64,000 nucleotides of DNA. Origin: an uncultured Treponema sp. GTDB lineage: Bacteria > Spirochaetota > Spirochaetia > Treponematales > Treponemataceae. Within the stretch, counting starts at the first letter, position 1. Every line of letters starts with the position of its first letter. The stretch lies in the NCBI GenBank assembly GCA_937877535.1, contig CALFJF010000048.1, positions 1 through 64,000 of the forward strand, written 5' to 3'. Made by a program: the position numbers and the translations under genes. The notes under the pieces were generated by a model, which was not told the DNA's origin, did no database searches, and saw only the letters and a list, made by a program, of their open reading frames with translations. Below, in pieces: positions 8,251-15,588 of this stretch.

Positions 8251-8838
8251 TCAAGCCTTGGGCTTGACCACCATCACTTTCGCGTGGCGGATGACCTTGT
8301 CCTTGAGCTTGTAGCCCTTCAAGTACACGGCGGCAAGCTGCTCGTCGGGAACGTCGCCCTCCTGCATTCCGATTGCCTCGTGCAGGTCGGGGTCGAACGC
8401 GTCGCCCACCGAGCCGTAGCCCGAAAGGCTGTACTTGTTCTCAAGCATGCTCACGAGCGACTTGCTCACCATCTTCACGCCGTCGGCAATCGACTTCGCG
8501 TCCGTCGCGCTCTCCGCCGCCTCAATCGTGCGGTCGAAGTTGTCAAGGCTTTCGAGCAGGTCCGAAAGAAGGCTCTCGTTCGCGAACGACACCGCGTCCT
8601 CGCGCTGCTGAATCATGCGCTTGCGCCAGTTGTCGTTCTCCGCCGCCTTGTAGAGCGCGTCCTTCTTCAAGTCCTCGATTTCTTTCTCAAGCCGCGCGAT
8701 TTTCTCGTCCGCGCTCTCCTCGGATTTTTCGGACTTTTCGGTTTTTGGAGCGTCCGCATCCGACTCGGAATTGTTGATTTCTGCTTCGTTTTCTGACGGA
8801 ACAGAATCGTCTTCCGTTTCCTTTTCTTTTTCGCTCAT
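8251..8838 (-). CDS. grpE: Nucleotide exchange factor GrpE
   Basis: Releases ADP from DnaK. The 195-residue protein has a charged disordered N-terminus (about residues 1-50), a long coiled coil (ARLEKEIEDLKKDALYKAAE) and the C-terminal beta domain ending VIRHAKVMVVKPKA. The start at 8838 is supported by AGAGG just upstream; the longer open frame has no such site. From roughly residue 40 onward the codons become very GC-rich, as in dnaK, whereas the first 40 codons are AT-leaning, so the compositional boundary lies inside the gene. hrcA, often the upstream neighbour, is absent; a GH3 glycosidase gene takes its place. Confidence 0.95.
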   Translation of the reverse strand: MSEKEKETEDDSVPSENEAEINNSESDADAPKTEKSEKSEESADEKIARLEKEIEDLKKDALYKAAENDNWRKRMIQQREDAVSFANESLLSDLLESLDNFDRTIEAAESATDAKSIADGVKMVSKSLVSMLENKYSLSGYGSVGDAFDPDLHEAIGMQEGDVPDEQLAAVYLKGYKLKDKVIRHAKVMVVKPKA

Positions 8839-8859
8839 TTTTTCCTCTGTCTGACTAAA

Positions 8860-8888
8860 AAATAATAAATTCCGCTCTGAATCGTCAA
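8860..8888 (-). promoter_or_regulatory. Possible promoter of grpE-dnaK
   Basis: On the minus strand TTGACG (8883-8888) is followed by TTATTT (17-base spacing) or TATTAT (15-base spacing), between the end of the glycosidase gene and grpE. This is a sigma-70-like match; no CIRCE or other heat-shock operator was visible. Confidence 0.4.
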
Positions 8889-8896
8889 GGATAAAA

Positions 8897-10591
8897 TTAT
8901 TTTTTTGAAAAATTTTTGAGCGGAAGTTCTCCGCGAGGCTCAAATTCGCCGTTTAGCGCGCCAAACAACGCCTTAAATGAATACGGCGAATAACTGTACC
9001 CAAACAAAATTGTGTCAGCCCAAGAAAAATCAAGCACAGGCGCGGGCGTTAAAACCGAAAGAATGATGACTCGCTTTCTGAGATTTTTGAGCCGCTGCGC
9101 AATCTGGGCACTGCGCTCGTTTGCGACGCAAAAAATCACCGTATCGTACCCAGAAGCAATGTCAACAATGTGATTTCCCATCCAATCAGTTTGAACAGGT
9201 CCCAACTCGTAATCGAATTTGAATTGAGAGCAATCAGTTCCGTAGCGATTTCGCGCTTCCGAAAAAAAAGAATCAAACTCGTTTTGCCCCGCAAGCAGAA
9301 CGCGCTCGCCCGATTTTCGTTTGTACGGAAAATCGCCCGTTTTGTACGCCGTAACCGCCCGACACGCTTGAGATAAAAAGAATTTCTGTCCGTCTTTGTC
9401 TGGAACGCTGTCCAAAACCGTTTTTTCGTCTGGAAAAAGCGGGGCGGCATTTTTTCCTTTGAAATACGCGAGTTTTTTGAGAATCACGCGATGAGCGGAA
9501 TTTTGCACAGAATGTCGAAATTCGGGGTCAGTTTTCATAAGAAACAGATTTTTTGTCCACAGATTTTCGTTTAATTCAGCGGTCGTTGAAGAAAGAATTA
9601 TGTCATTTCCCGCGCGAATCGCGTCTGTAAACGCCGCCGAAATGCTCCCCGCGTACATCGTAGCGCCATTCATCATCATGTCGTCCGTGATTATAAGCCC
9701 CGAAAAATCGAGTTTTTCGCGCAAAATCTCTTTTAAGAATTTTTTTGAAAGCGAAGCAGGTTCTCCATTTGGCATGATTTTTGGAAACGAAAGATGACCG
9801 CTCATTATTGCGGGAATATGCTCGTCGATTAAACGCTTAAACGGCACGAGTTCCCGCGAAAAAAGCATTTTTTCGTCAACGTCGATTTCTGGAAGTTTTC
9901 CGTGAGAATCGAGCGAAGTGTCGCCGTGTCCTGGAAAATGCTTTGCCGTGGGAATCACGCCCGCGTCCACCGTGCCTTTCATAAAAGCCGCGCCAAGTTC
10001 GCCCGCGTTTTTTTCGTCCGTGCCAAACGAGCGCGAACCGATTACCGTGGAGCGAACGTTCGTGTACAAATCAACCGTGGGCGCAAAATTCATATTGATG
10101 CCAAGCGCGTGAAGTTCCCGCGAAATGTAAAACGCCGACCAATATGCGTCAAACAAAAGTCCGCTTGCGCCAATCGCCATATTTCCAGGCGTTTCCGACG
10201 TTTTTCCTTTTACGTGCCGAATCCAGCCGCCTTCTTGGTCGGTGGCAACAAAAAGCGGGATTTTTAGTCTTCTTGATTGCGATTTTTTTTGCACCGACGC
10301 AACGCTCCGTGCAACTTGAAGCGTGTCGTCGGTGTTCCAGCCAAACACTTTCACACTTCCAAGTCCGCGCTCCAAAATCCAGCGATTCAAAAGGTCGCTC
10401 GGCTCTTGCCCCGCCCAACCAAACATAAAAATCTGCGACAAAAGTTCCGAATCGTCCATTTTTGAAACAAGAAAATCGGCGAGAGGTTCATCTGGAAAAT
10501 CGCTCCAAAAATCCGCGTCGTCTGGGATTTCAGAAAAACTGTTGAGCAAAATCGAACACAAAAAAATGCAGAAAAAAACAAATTTCTTCAC
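8897..10591 (-). CDS. Secreted GH3 beta-N-acetylhexosaminidase-like protein
   Basis: A glycoside hydrolase family 3 enzyme of the NagZ/Bgl3 type, probably acting on N-acetylglucosaminyl linkages of peptidoglycan or glycans. The 564 residues begin with a clear signal peptide (MKKFVFFCIFLCSILLNSFS), so it is exported, unlike cytosolic NagZ. The family motif KHFPGHGDTSLDSH (about residue 214) supplies the His/Asp dyad of NagZ-type enzymes, and ITDDMMMNGA marks the nucleophile Asp region. A C-terminal domain of about 190 residues follows, as in two-domain GH3 proteins. It is upstream of grpE on the same strand with a 58-base gap. Substrate is inferred from the motif only. Confidence 0.88.
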   Translation of the reverse strand: MKKFVFFCIFLCSILLNSFSEIPDDADFWSDFPDEPLADFLVSKMDDSELLSQIFMFGWAGQEPSDLLNRWILERGLGSVKVFGWNTDDTLQVARSVASVQKKSQSRRLKIPLFVATDQEGGWIRHVKGKTSETPGNMAIGASGLLFDAYWSAFYISRELHALGINMNFAPTVDLYTNVRSTVIGSRSFGTDEKNAGELGAAFMKGTVDAGVIPTAKHFPGHGDTSLDSHGKLPEIDVDEKMLFSRELVPFKRLIDEHIPAIMSGHLSFPKIMPNGEPASLSKKFLKEILREKLDFSGLIITDDMMMNGATMYAGSISAAFTDAIRAGNDIILSSTTAELNENLWTKNLFLMKTDPEFRHSVQNSAHRVILKKLAYFKGKNAAPLFPDEKTVLDSVPDKDGQKFFLSQACRAVTAYKTGDFPYKRKSGERVLLAGQNEFDSFFSEARNRYGTDCSQFKFDYELGPVQTDWMGNHIVDIASGYDTVIFCVANERSAQIAQRLKNLRKRVIILSVLTPAPVLDFSWADTILFGYSYSPYSFKALFGALNGEFEPRGELPLKNFSKK

Positions 10592-10732
10592 GATAACATA
10601 AAATCGAGTTGTTCAAAAAACGTCGGTTTTGAAAACAACTGCCTCCCCCAAAAAAAATGCGGATTCGTCCAAAATCAATTTTTAGTATACCGATTTTTTT
10701 TTCATTGTTCACCGCTCAAACTCCCCATTTCT
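10592..10732. other. Intergenic gap without a recognised gene
   Basis: AT-rich spacer between the divergent GH3 glycosidase gene and the small membrane-protein gene. Apart from the promoter element at its right end I see no gene, repeat copy or strong hairpin. Confidence 0.5.
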
Positions 10733-10743
10733 TTTGCTATAAT
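10733..10743 (+). promoter_or_regulatory. Extended -10 element TTTGCTATAAT
   Basis: The 11-mer TTTGCTATAAT lies 20 bases before the ATG at 10764. It is the same extended -10 sequence seen upstream of aroA, the pseudouridine synthase gene and the His fusion gene; here a short leader of about 14 bases is expected. Confidence 0.6.
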
Positions 10744-10763
10744 TTTTTCATCGGAATCGTGCA

Positions 10764-11021
10764 ATGAACGGATTTTTTCAAAAAGGAGCGTATATTCTCT
10801 TTGTTTTGATTTTTGGCATTGGATTTTTTTTATCGGTGCGAGAGATTTTTGAAATTGCTTTGACCATAAAAACAAACAAAACGGCAATCGGAACGGTTCA
10901 AAGCGTGACGAAATTTTTTGAGCGCGTTGGAAAAAGGCACAGAGAGAAATTTTTGATAGACATTGCTTTTGAAGAAAACGGCGAGCAATTCATCAAACAA
11001 TTCACGACCGAAAATCTTTGA
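10764..11021 (+). CDS. Small membrane protein, DUF3592-like, possibly truncated
   Basis: An 85-residue protein with one N-terminal transmembrane segment (about residues 8-32) followed by a short beta-rich stretch (GTVQSVTKFF, KFLIDIAFEENGEQF), a pattern reminiscent of DUF3592 proteins. That family is normally longer. The stop codon TGA lies in the loop of a perfect 9-bp hairpin (11011-11033). Two frames over, the text continues SERFSGYFDTRYRN, which would extend the domain, so the gene may be frameshifted or the end may be genuine. Function unknown. Confidence 0.5.
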   Translation: MNGFFQKGAYILFVLIFGIGFFLSVREIFEIALTIKTNKTAIGTVQSVTKFFERVGKRHREKFLIDIAFEENGEQFIKQFTTENL

Positions 11022-11033
11022 GCGAAAGATTTT
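11011..11033 (+). other. Hairpin over the stop codon
   Basis: AAAATCTTT (11011-11019) and AAAGATTTT (11025-11033) pair perfectly around GAGCG. The TGA stop of the small membrane protein falls at the loop edge. No U-run follows, so it is a weak terminator at best. Confidence 0.5.
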
Positions 11034-11147
11034 CGGGCTATTTTGACACGCGCTATCGAAATTGAAAAACGAATCAGCGAGATTTCTAAAATCGCAAAAA
11101 AATATGCGTCGATTCGCTCCCCCATTCCGCTGACTTTTCCTCGCTCC

Positions 11148-11158
11148 TTTGCTATAAT
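11148..11158 (+). promoter_or_regulatory. Extended -10 element of the pseudouridine synthase gene
   Basis: TTTGCTATAAT ends eight bases before the ATG at 11167 and no Shine-Dalgarno sequence fits between, so the mRNA is predicted to be leaderless or nearly so. Confidence 0.65.
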
Positions 11159-11166
11159 TGGCGCAA

Positions 11167-11925
11167 ATGAAATTCACACCCGATTACACCGTCATTTACA
11201 GTGATGAAGATATTGTCGTTTTGAACAAGCGAAGCGGGCTTTTGATTGCCGCCGACCGTTACGATGAGAATGCTCCCCGCCTTGATGCCGAAGCCGAAAA
11301 AGAATTCGGAAAATTGTTCGCCGTCCACCGAATCGACAAGGACACGAGCGGCTGCGTGATTTATGCCCGCAATGCCGAAGCGCACAGAAATCTTTCGATG
11401 CAGTTCGAGAACCGCGAAGTTGAAAAAATCTATCACGCGCTCGTCCTGGGGCATCCGATGTGGGAAACGAAAAAAGTCGATTCAAAATTGCTCGTTGACG
11501 GAGACGCACGACACCGCACGGTCTTAAATCAAAAATACGGCAAAGCCGCCGTCACCGACTTCAAAAATCTCGGCTCGTGCGGAAAATATTCCTGGATTGA
11601 AGCCCGACCGCGCACAGGGCGCACCCACCAAATCCGCGTGCATTTGCAGTCGCTCGGTATTTCAATCGTCTGCGATCCGCTCTATTCGGGAAATCAGCAC
11701 CCCGTTCTTCTCTCAGAAATCAAAAAACGCTGGAACGGCGACGAGACTTCCGAACGACCGCTCCTCTCACGGCTCGCGCTCCATGCCTACCAACTGACCG
11801 TTACGCACCCCAAAACGGGCGAGGCGATGACCTTTACCGCGCCGTATCAAAAAGACATGGAAGCCACGCGCAAGCAACTCAAATCCATTTTTGGCGCGGA
11901 TTCGCTGGAAAAATCAGAAAAATAG
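11167..11925 (+). CDS. RluA-family RNA pseudouridine synthase
   Basis: Converts specific uridines of rRNA or tRNA to pseudouridine. The 252-residue protein holds the RluA-family catalytic motif HRIDKDTSG (the Asp is the nucleophile), the VVLNKRSGLL strand, and GRTHQIRVHLQSLG near the C-terminal part. No S4 domain is present, so it resembles RluA/RluE-type single-domain enzymes rather than RluD. Start at ATG 11167, right behind an extended -10 box and without a Shine-Dalgarno sequence. Codon use is somewhat GC-richer than in neighbouring genes. The target base cannot be inferred. Confidence 0.92.
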   Translation: MKFTPDYTVIYSDEDIVVLNKRSGLLIAADRYDENAPRLDAEAEKEFGKLFAVHRIDKDTSGCVIYARNAEAHRNLSMQFENREVEKIYHALVLGHPMWETKKVDSKLLVDGDARHRTVLNQKYGKAAVTDFKNLGSCGKYSWIEARPRTGRTHQIRVHLQSLGISIVCDPLYSGNQHPVLLSEIKKRWNGDETSERPLLSRLALHAYQLTVTHPKTGEAMTFTAPYQKDMEATRKQLKSIFGADSLEKSEK

Positions 11926-11947
11926 GGAAGAAAAGGTGAAAATCTCC

Positions 11948-11975
11948 TTGCAAAAGGAAAGGTTTTGGGTATAAT
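11948..11975 (+). promoter_or_regulatory. Promoter of the DUF3990/XRE operon
   Basis: TTGCAA (11948-11953), a 16-base spacer and TATAAT (11970-11975) form a strong sigma-70-type promoter. A 38-bp palindrome begins two bases after the -10 box and covers the expected start site. Confidence 0.75.
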
Positions 11976-11977
11976 AG

Positions 11978-12015
11978 AACTATCGGTATAACGATATATC
12001 GCTATACCGATAGTT
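11978..12015 (+). promoter_or_regulatory. 38-bp near-perfect palindrome, likely operator
   Basis: Arms AACTATCGGTATA (11978-11990) and TATACCGATAGTT (12003-12015) are exact reverse complements; the centre ACGATATATCGC is itself almost symmetric. It lies immediately downstream of the -10 box, the typical position for autorepression by an antitoxin. The XRE protein encoded by the second gene of the operon is the natural candidate to bind it. As RNA it would also form a strong hairpin in the leader. Confidence 0.7.
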
Positions 12016-12022
12016 GGTTGTT

Positions 12023-12724
12023 ATGGCACAGATTCGGCTCTATCACGGCTCACCAAACGAAATTCCTTCTCCCCAGTTTCATTTTGGAAATCCCAAAAAT
12101 GATTACGGCTACGGTTTTTATTGCACCGAGACCAAAGAGCTGGCAAAAGAATGGGGCGTTTCAGAAGAAAACGACGGATTTGCAAACGAATACCTGCTTA
12201 ATTTGGACGGGCTTACCACCCTCAATTTGGCAAGCGATGAATACAACATCTTAAACTGGCTTTCCATTTTGGTCGAAAACCGCACATTCGAACTTTCTTC
12301 AAGCGTTGCGCGGACGGCAAAATCCTATCTCTTGCAGAATTTTTCAGTTCCGTACCAGGCATACGATGTGATTGTAGGCTACCGCGCCGACGATTCCTAT
12401 TTTTCGTTTGCAAACGCTTTTTTAAACAACACGATTTCGCTGCAAAAACTCAACCGCGCCATGTATCTAGGAAAACTGGGCATACAAATCGTCATAAAGT
12501 CAAAAAAAGCGTTCAGCCAGTTGCAGTTTGCGGGGGCGAGCGTTGCCGAGCGAAATCTGTACTATCCCAAAAAAATGCTCCGTGACACGGCGGCGCGAAA
12601 AACATTCTTTGAGATGCGTTCCGAATCCGAAATCACCGATTCCAATGCAATTTTCGTAATGGATTTAATCCGAGGAGGGGTAAAACATGGCGACCCACGC
12701 ATACCAGCAATTTTATTTGACTGA
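12023..12724 (+). CDS. DUF3990 protein, putative ADP-ribosyltransferase-like toxin
   Basis: The 233 residues match the DUF3990 pattern: RLYHGSPNEI at the start (His8), then YGYGFYCTETKELAKEWG at residues 28-45, and YDVIVGYRADDSYF further on. DUF3990 is related to the ADP-ribosyltransferase fold, where the first His and the following Tyr contact NAD. Start at ATG 12023; the leader has no clear Shine-Dalgarno sequence and contains the palindrome. The 3' end overlaps the XRE gene by 38 bases. The two-gene layout with a shared promoter and operator suggests a toxin-antitoxin pair; activity and target are not shown by the sequence. Confidence 0.75.
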   Translation: MAQIRLYHGSPNEIPSPQFHFGNPKNDYGYGFYCTETKELAKEWGVSEENDGFANEYLLNLDGLTTLNLASDEYNILNWLSILVENRTFELSSSVARTAKSYLLQNFSVPYQAYDVIVGYRADDSYFSFANAFLNNTISLQKLNRAMYLGKLGIQIVIKSKKAFSQLQFAGASVAERNLYYPKKMLRDTAARKTFFEMRSESEITDSNAIFVMDLIRGGVKHGDPRIPAILFD

Positions 12725-13346
12725 CGCACAGCAGAATCTTGCGGTCATGTTTGACTACGCGCTCCGCTCGCTCCAGTACGAGCCGAATCAATTTTTTCTC
12801 TACTTTATTCAGTCGGGCGTGGCAGAAAAATTTGGGCACGCGAACCCAAAATACATCGTCGGCATGTCGGGCATTGACTTGTGCGAGCGGGTTCTGCAAA
12901 AAATGGGGCAGCAGATTCCTTCTGTTCCGCAGGATTTTTTTGTTTCGGAAGGCGCGGAATTCTGGCTTGGCTGGGCACTGGCGTACTATCAGTGGTATTC
13001 GGGCTTGCGCTTTGCGGACTTGCAGGAATACGGGCTTGTGCCGTCAGAAATTCTTTCGCGCTACATTCTGCACGAGGCGGACATCTCCAAATTTGTCAGC
13101 GTGGCAAACAAAATCATTCTCAAAAACAAAATGGCTTCCCCCACGCGCTTGCAAACGCTCCGCAAATCACGCGGCTTTACTCAGGCCGAGCTTGCCGAAC
13201 TTTCTGGCGTTTCGCTCCGCATGATTCAACTGTATGAACAGCGACAGAACGACATCAACAAGGCGGCAGGAGAAGTAATCAACGCGCTTGCAAAAACGCT
13301 CTGTTGCAATTTTGATGAAATTATGGAAATTAATATACATAAATAA
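12687..13346 (+). CDS. XRE-type helix-turn-helix protein, putative antitoxin and repressor
   Basis: A 219-residue protein with two parts. Residues 1-145 are helical (QNLAVMFDYALRSLQYEPNQ, WALAYYQWYSGLRFADLQEYG) and may be the partner-binding or neutralising domain; DUF3990 genes are often paired with helical partners such as DUF3791. Residues 153-211 are a canonical Cro/CI helix-turn-helix (LRKSRGFTQAELAELSGVSL). The ATG at 12687 has a strong GAGGAGGGG upstream, inside the end of the toxin gene, so translation is probably coupled and the antitoxin made in excess. It probably binds the palindrome at 11978-12015. Antitoxin role is inferred from layout. Confidence 0.75.
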   Translation: MATHAYQQFYLTDAQQNLAVMFDYALRSLQYEPNQFFLYFIQSGVAEKFGHANPKYIVGMSGIDLCERVLQKMGQQIPSVPQDFFVSEGAEFWLGWALAYYQWYSGLRFADLQEYGLVPSEILSRYILHEADISKFVSVANKIILKNKMASPTRLQTLRKSRGFTQAELAELSGVSLRMIQLYEQRQNDINKAAGEVINALAKTLCCNFDEIMEINIHK

Positions 13347-13395
13347 AGCGGTTTGAAAACTGACCGCGTTTCAAATTGAAGTCAAATGACTTTTC

Positions 13396-13424
13396 TTGAC
13401 ATACAAACGCATATCCTGTATACT
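13396..13424 (+). promoter_or_regulatory. Sigma-70 promoter of the first omptin gene
   Basis: A consensus TTGACA (13396-13401), a 17-base spacer and TATACT (13419-13424) precede the ATG at 13448 by 23 bases. Confidence 0.8.
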
Positions 13425-13447
13425 ATTTTTACAAAAAGACAAACTAT

Positions 13448-14434
13448 ATGAAAAAATCACTTTTCTCGCTCATTTTTGCATTTTTCTCGATTTCGGCGTT
13501 TGCACTTTCGCAAAAAGATTTTTCACTTTTTGTTGACGGCAGTTTTGGAATAAAACGCGGAGAAATCGGCGAGTACGTTTTTCAAAAATACAACGGAAAA
13601 TGGAAAAAATTAAGCGAACTCAACTGGGACGAAAAATGGATTCCGTGCTTTGATTTTTCGGTTCAAAGCGGATTCAAACAATTTTTTACAACGCTCGATT
13701 TTTCTTTTGACATTCCGTGCGAAAGCGGAATTATGGCAGATTCAGACTGGCAAAATAGCGAAGACTGGGGCATGAAAACGAATTATTCCGAAAGCGAAAA
13801 TCGCCTCAAATACGACTTTGGTTTTTGCGCAAAAATCGGTTTTGACTTTCAGATTTCAAGCGAATGGAAAATCGCTCCGACCGCAGAATTTGAATATTCC
13901 ACGTTTCGATTTGAAGCGCGAAACGGACACGGCTGGTACGCAGACAGCGCAAACTCAAAAGACAAAAAAAATCACGAATGGAACAGCGACTACGCCACAG
14001 AATATCCGTCGAAATCTTTAGGCGGAATCGACTACGAGCGCGACGCGATTCTTGCTTATGTGGGATTTTCTGCACGTTTCTTGCCAAAAAATTTTTCTCG
14101 ATTTTCGATTGAGGCAAACGCGGCAATTTCGCCTTTTAGTCGCTCGATTTCTTATGACAGGCATTGGGACGTTGACTACAAAAGCGGAACTGATTACGCG
14201 GACGAAGTGTACAGTTTTTTTACGCGCATAAAAGCGGGGCTTCGATTTTTTTATCTTTTTTCAAAAAAAATCGAATTTTTTGCAGCCACGGACGGATTTT
14301 TTTCGTTCACAGACCAAGGCACAAATTATTCAAAATCAATCGAAAGCCGCAAATACAAAAAAGAAACTGTTGAAGGCGGCGCAGACGAATGGTTCGTTTT
14401 GGTGCGCTTTGGCTGCCGATTCAAAATTATGTGA
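13448..14434 (+). CDS. Omptin-family outer-membrane protease, paralogue 1
   Basis: A 328-residue beta-barrel protein with a signal peptide (about residues 1-19). Several positions fit the omptin family: GIMADSDW at residues 94-101 corresponds to the omptin M-x-D-x-DW site with Asp98 and Asp100, and SYDRHWD supplies the Asp237-x-His239 pair that matches the catalytic Asp-His of OmpT. Spacing between the two pairs (about 139 residues) is close to that in OmpT. Alternating aromatic/polar strands and a final Phe-containing strand (LVRFGCRFKIM) fit a barrel. It is followed by a second paralogue. The promoter is strong but no Shine-Dalgarno sequence is evident. Assignment rests on motif spacing, not overall identity. 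Confidence 0.72.
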   Translation: MKKSLFSLIFAFFSISAFALSQKDFSLFVDGSFGIKRGEIGEYVFQKYNGKWKKLSELNWDEKWIPCFDFSVQSGFKQFFTTLDFSFDIPCESGIMADSDWQNSEDWGMKTNYSESENRLKYDFGFCAKIGFDFQISSEWKIAPTAEFEYSTFRFEARNGHGWYADSANSKDKKNHEWNSDYATEYPSKSLGGIDYERDAILAYVGFSARFLPKNFSRFSIEANAAISPFSRSISYDRHWDVDYKSGTDYADEVYSFFTRIKAGLRFFYLFSKKIEFFAATDGFFSFTDQGTNYSKSIESRKYKKETVEGGADEWFVLVRFGCRFKIM

Positions 14435-14438
14435 AAAA

Positions 14439-14549
14439 TTGATAATGTTACAGAAAGTATGCTGGAATTGGAGATTGAGTAGACCGAAGGTCGTATCGAA
14501 ATCACAATGAATATTTGTGGTTTCGACAGGCTCAACCGCCACTTCCAGC
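14439..14549 (+). repeat. Dispersed hairpin repeat, copy 2 (long form)
   Basis: Starts with TTGATAATGTTACAGAAAGTAT and continues into an imperfect inverted repeat whose outer arms are GCTGGAA (14461-14467) and TTCCAGC (14543-14549). The right half holds the family core TTTCGACAGGCTCAACC; the left half is a diverged inverted copy with extra bases. It fills most of the gap between the two omptin genes. Confidence 0.75.
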
Positions 14550-14574
14550 GAACATTTTCTAATAAAACAAAAAA

Positions 14575-15534
14575 ATGAAAACGTTTTTCGCTTTTTTTTC
14601 GCTTTTTTTTCTATTTTTGAACGCGCTTTTCTCTGAAGGATTTTCGATTTCGATTTTGCCAAATTGTGGAATTACCCACGGCGTTCTTGAAGAAAAAATA
14701 TACAATTCGAGCAAAAATCACGAAATCATAAGTCTGTTGGAATGGGAAAAAAATCTTTTTTTGCTTGGCGCAGACGCAGAAATTTCGTTCAAATCGTTTT
14801 TTGTTACGGCGGGTTTTGAAATCGCGCTTCCCGCAGAATGTGGCGAAATGCGCGACTCCGATTGGCTCAATCAAAAAGACCGCACGATGAAAACGCGTTA
14901 TTCGTTTGGAGAAAATATTGCGCAAAATAATGTTGGTTTTTCGCTTTCGTTTGGGCGGCATTTTGATTTTGATACGATTTTTTCGATAATTCCCATTTTT
15001 CAGACAAAATACACATTCGATTCGTTTGAGCGAAAAAACGCGGAAGGATTTTACTCCGACGACACAAAATGGTACTTTGATGAAACGTCAAAGCACTACC
15101 CTTCAGAATACTACTGGAGCGAAGAAAAACAAAAATACGTGCGTTCTGTTCTTGCTGGCGTTGGCTACGAACGATATTCGATTGTTTTTTGGGTTGGCTC
15201 AAAAGTGCAATTTTCGATTTCAAAAAAATGCACAATTTCCTTTGGCGCTTTTTTTTCGGCTTATTCGTACACAGACGCAACGGACACGCATCACGGAAGC
15301 GAAACAAAATACAGGCAAACGCAATCCGCCGTTTTTTCAAAAATCAAAATTCCATTTGAAATTGAATTCGACCTCTCAAAAAGGCTTTCGCTCAATTTTA
15401 ATGCGCACGCTCTTTTTGGAAAAACGGAAAAAGGCGAATTATTCGTAAACGGAGAATTGAACAAGGCGCAACCGAGCGGCTCTACCGTACAGGAGATTTT
15501 GGCAAAAATCGGCATAAAAATCCTCGCTTTTTAG
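14575..15534 (+). CDS. Omptin-family outer-membrane protease, paralogue 2
   Basis: A 319-residue barrel protein with an N-terminal signal peptide (about residues 1-21). It parallels the preceding gene along its length: GEMRDSDWL places Asp94 and Asp96 at the omptin Asp pair, and ATDTHHG gives Asp237-x-His239, identical spacing in number to paralogue 1. The region between (FERKNAEGFYSDD, SVLAGVGYERYSI) also aligns by eye. No Shine-Dalgarno sequence and no separate promoter are obvious; it may be read from the upstream promoter through the repeat. The divergence between the copies suggests different substrates. Protease activity is inferred from the catalytic residues. Confidence 0.7.
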   Translation: MKTFFAFFSLFFLFLNALFSEGFSISILPNCGITHGVLEEKIYNSSKNHEIISLLEWEKNLFLLGADAEISFKSFFVTAGFEIALPAECGEMRDSDWLNQKDRTMKTRYSFGENIAQNNVGFSLSFGRHFDFDTIFSIIPIFQTKYTFDSFERKNAEGFYSDDTKWYFDETSKHYPSEYYWSEEKQKYVRSVLAGVGYERYSIVFWVGSKVQFSISKKCTISFGAFFSAYSYTDATDTHHGSETKYRQTQSAVFSKIKIPFEIEFDLSKRLSLNFNAHALFGKTEKGELFVNGELNKAQPSGSTVQEILAKIGIKILAF

Positions 15535-15548
15535 CGCGAAAATCGTGG

Positions 15549-15554
15549 TATAAT
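15549..15554 (+). promoter_or_regulatory. -10 box of the cytidylate-kinase-like gene
   Basis: TGGTATAAT carries a TGn extension of the -10 box and lies 35 bases before the ATG at 15589; AGGAGGAG supplies the ribosome-binding site. Confidence 0.5.
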
Positions 15555-15588
15555 TGGCTCGTTCAAAAACTCAAAAAAGGAGGAGAAT

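Noticed and set aside
6387..8267. Long plus-strand open frames of 150-266 codons opposite dnaK
   Set aside because: They are a by-product of the GC-rich codons of dnaK on the other strand; they have no ribosome-binding site and no family pattern.
8284..8796. Plus-strand open frame opposite grpE
   Set aside because: Same cause as above: high GC at third positions leaves the antisense frame free of stops. Arg/Val-rich low-complexity translation.
6148..8896. CIRCE operator for grpE-dnaK-dnaJ
   Set aside because: TTAGCACTC with a matching GAGTGCTAA was not found in any of the gaps of this block.
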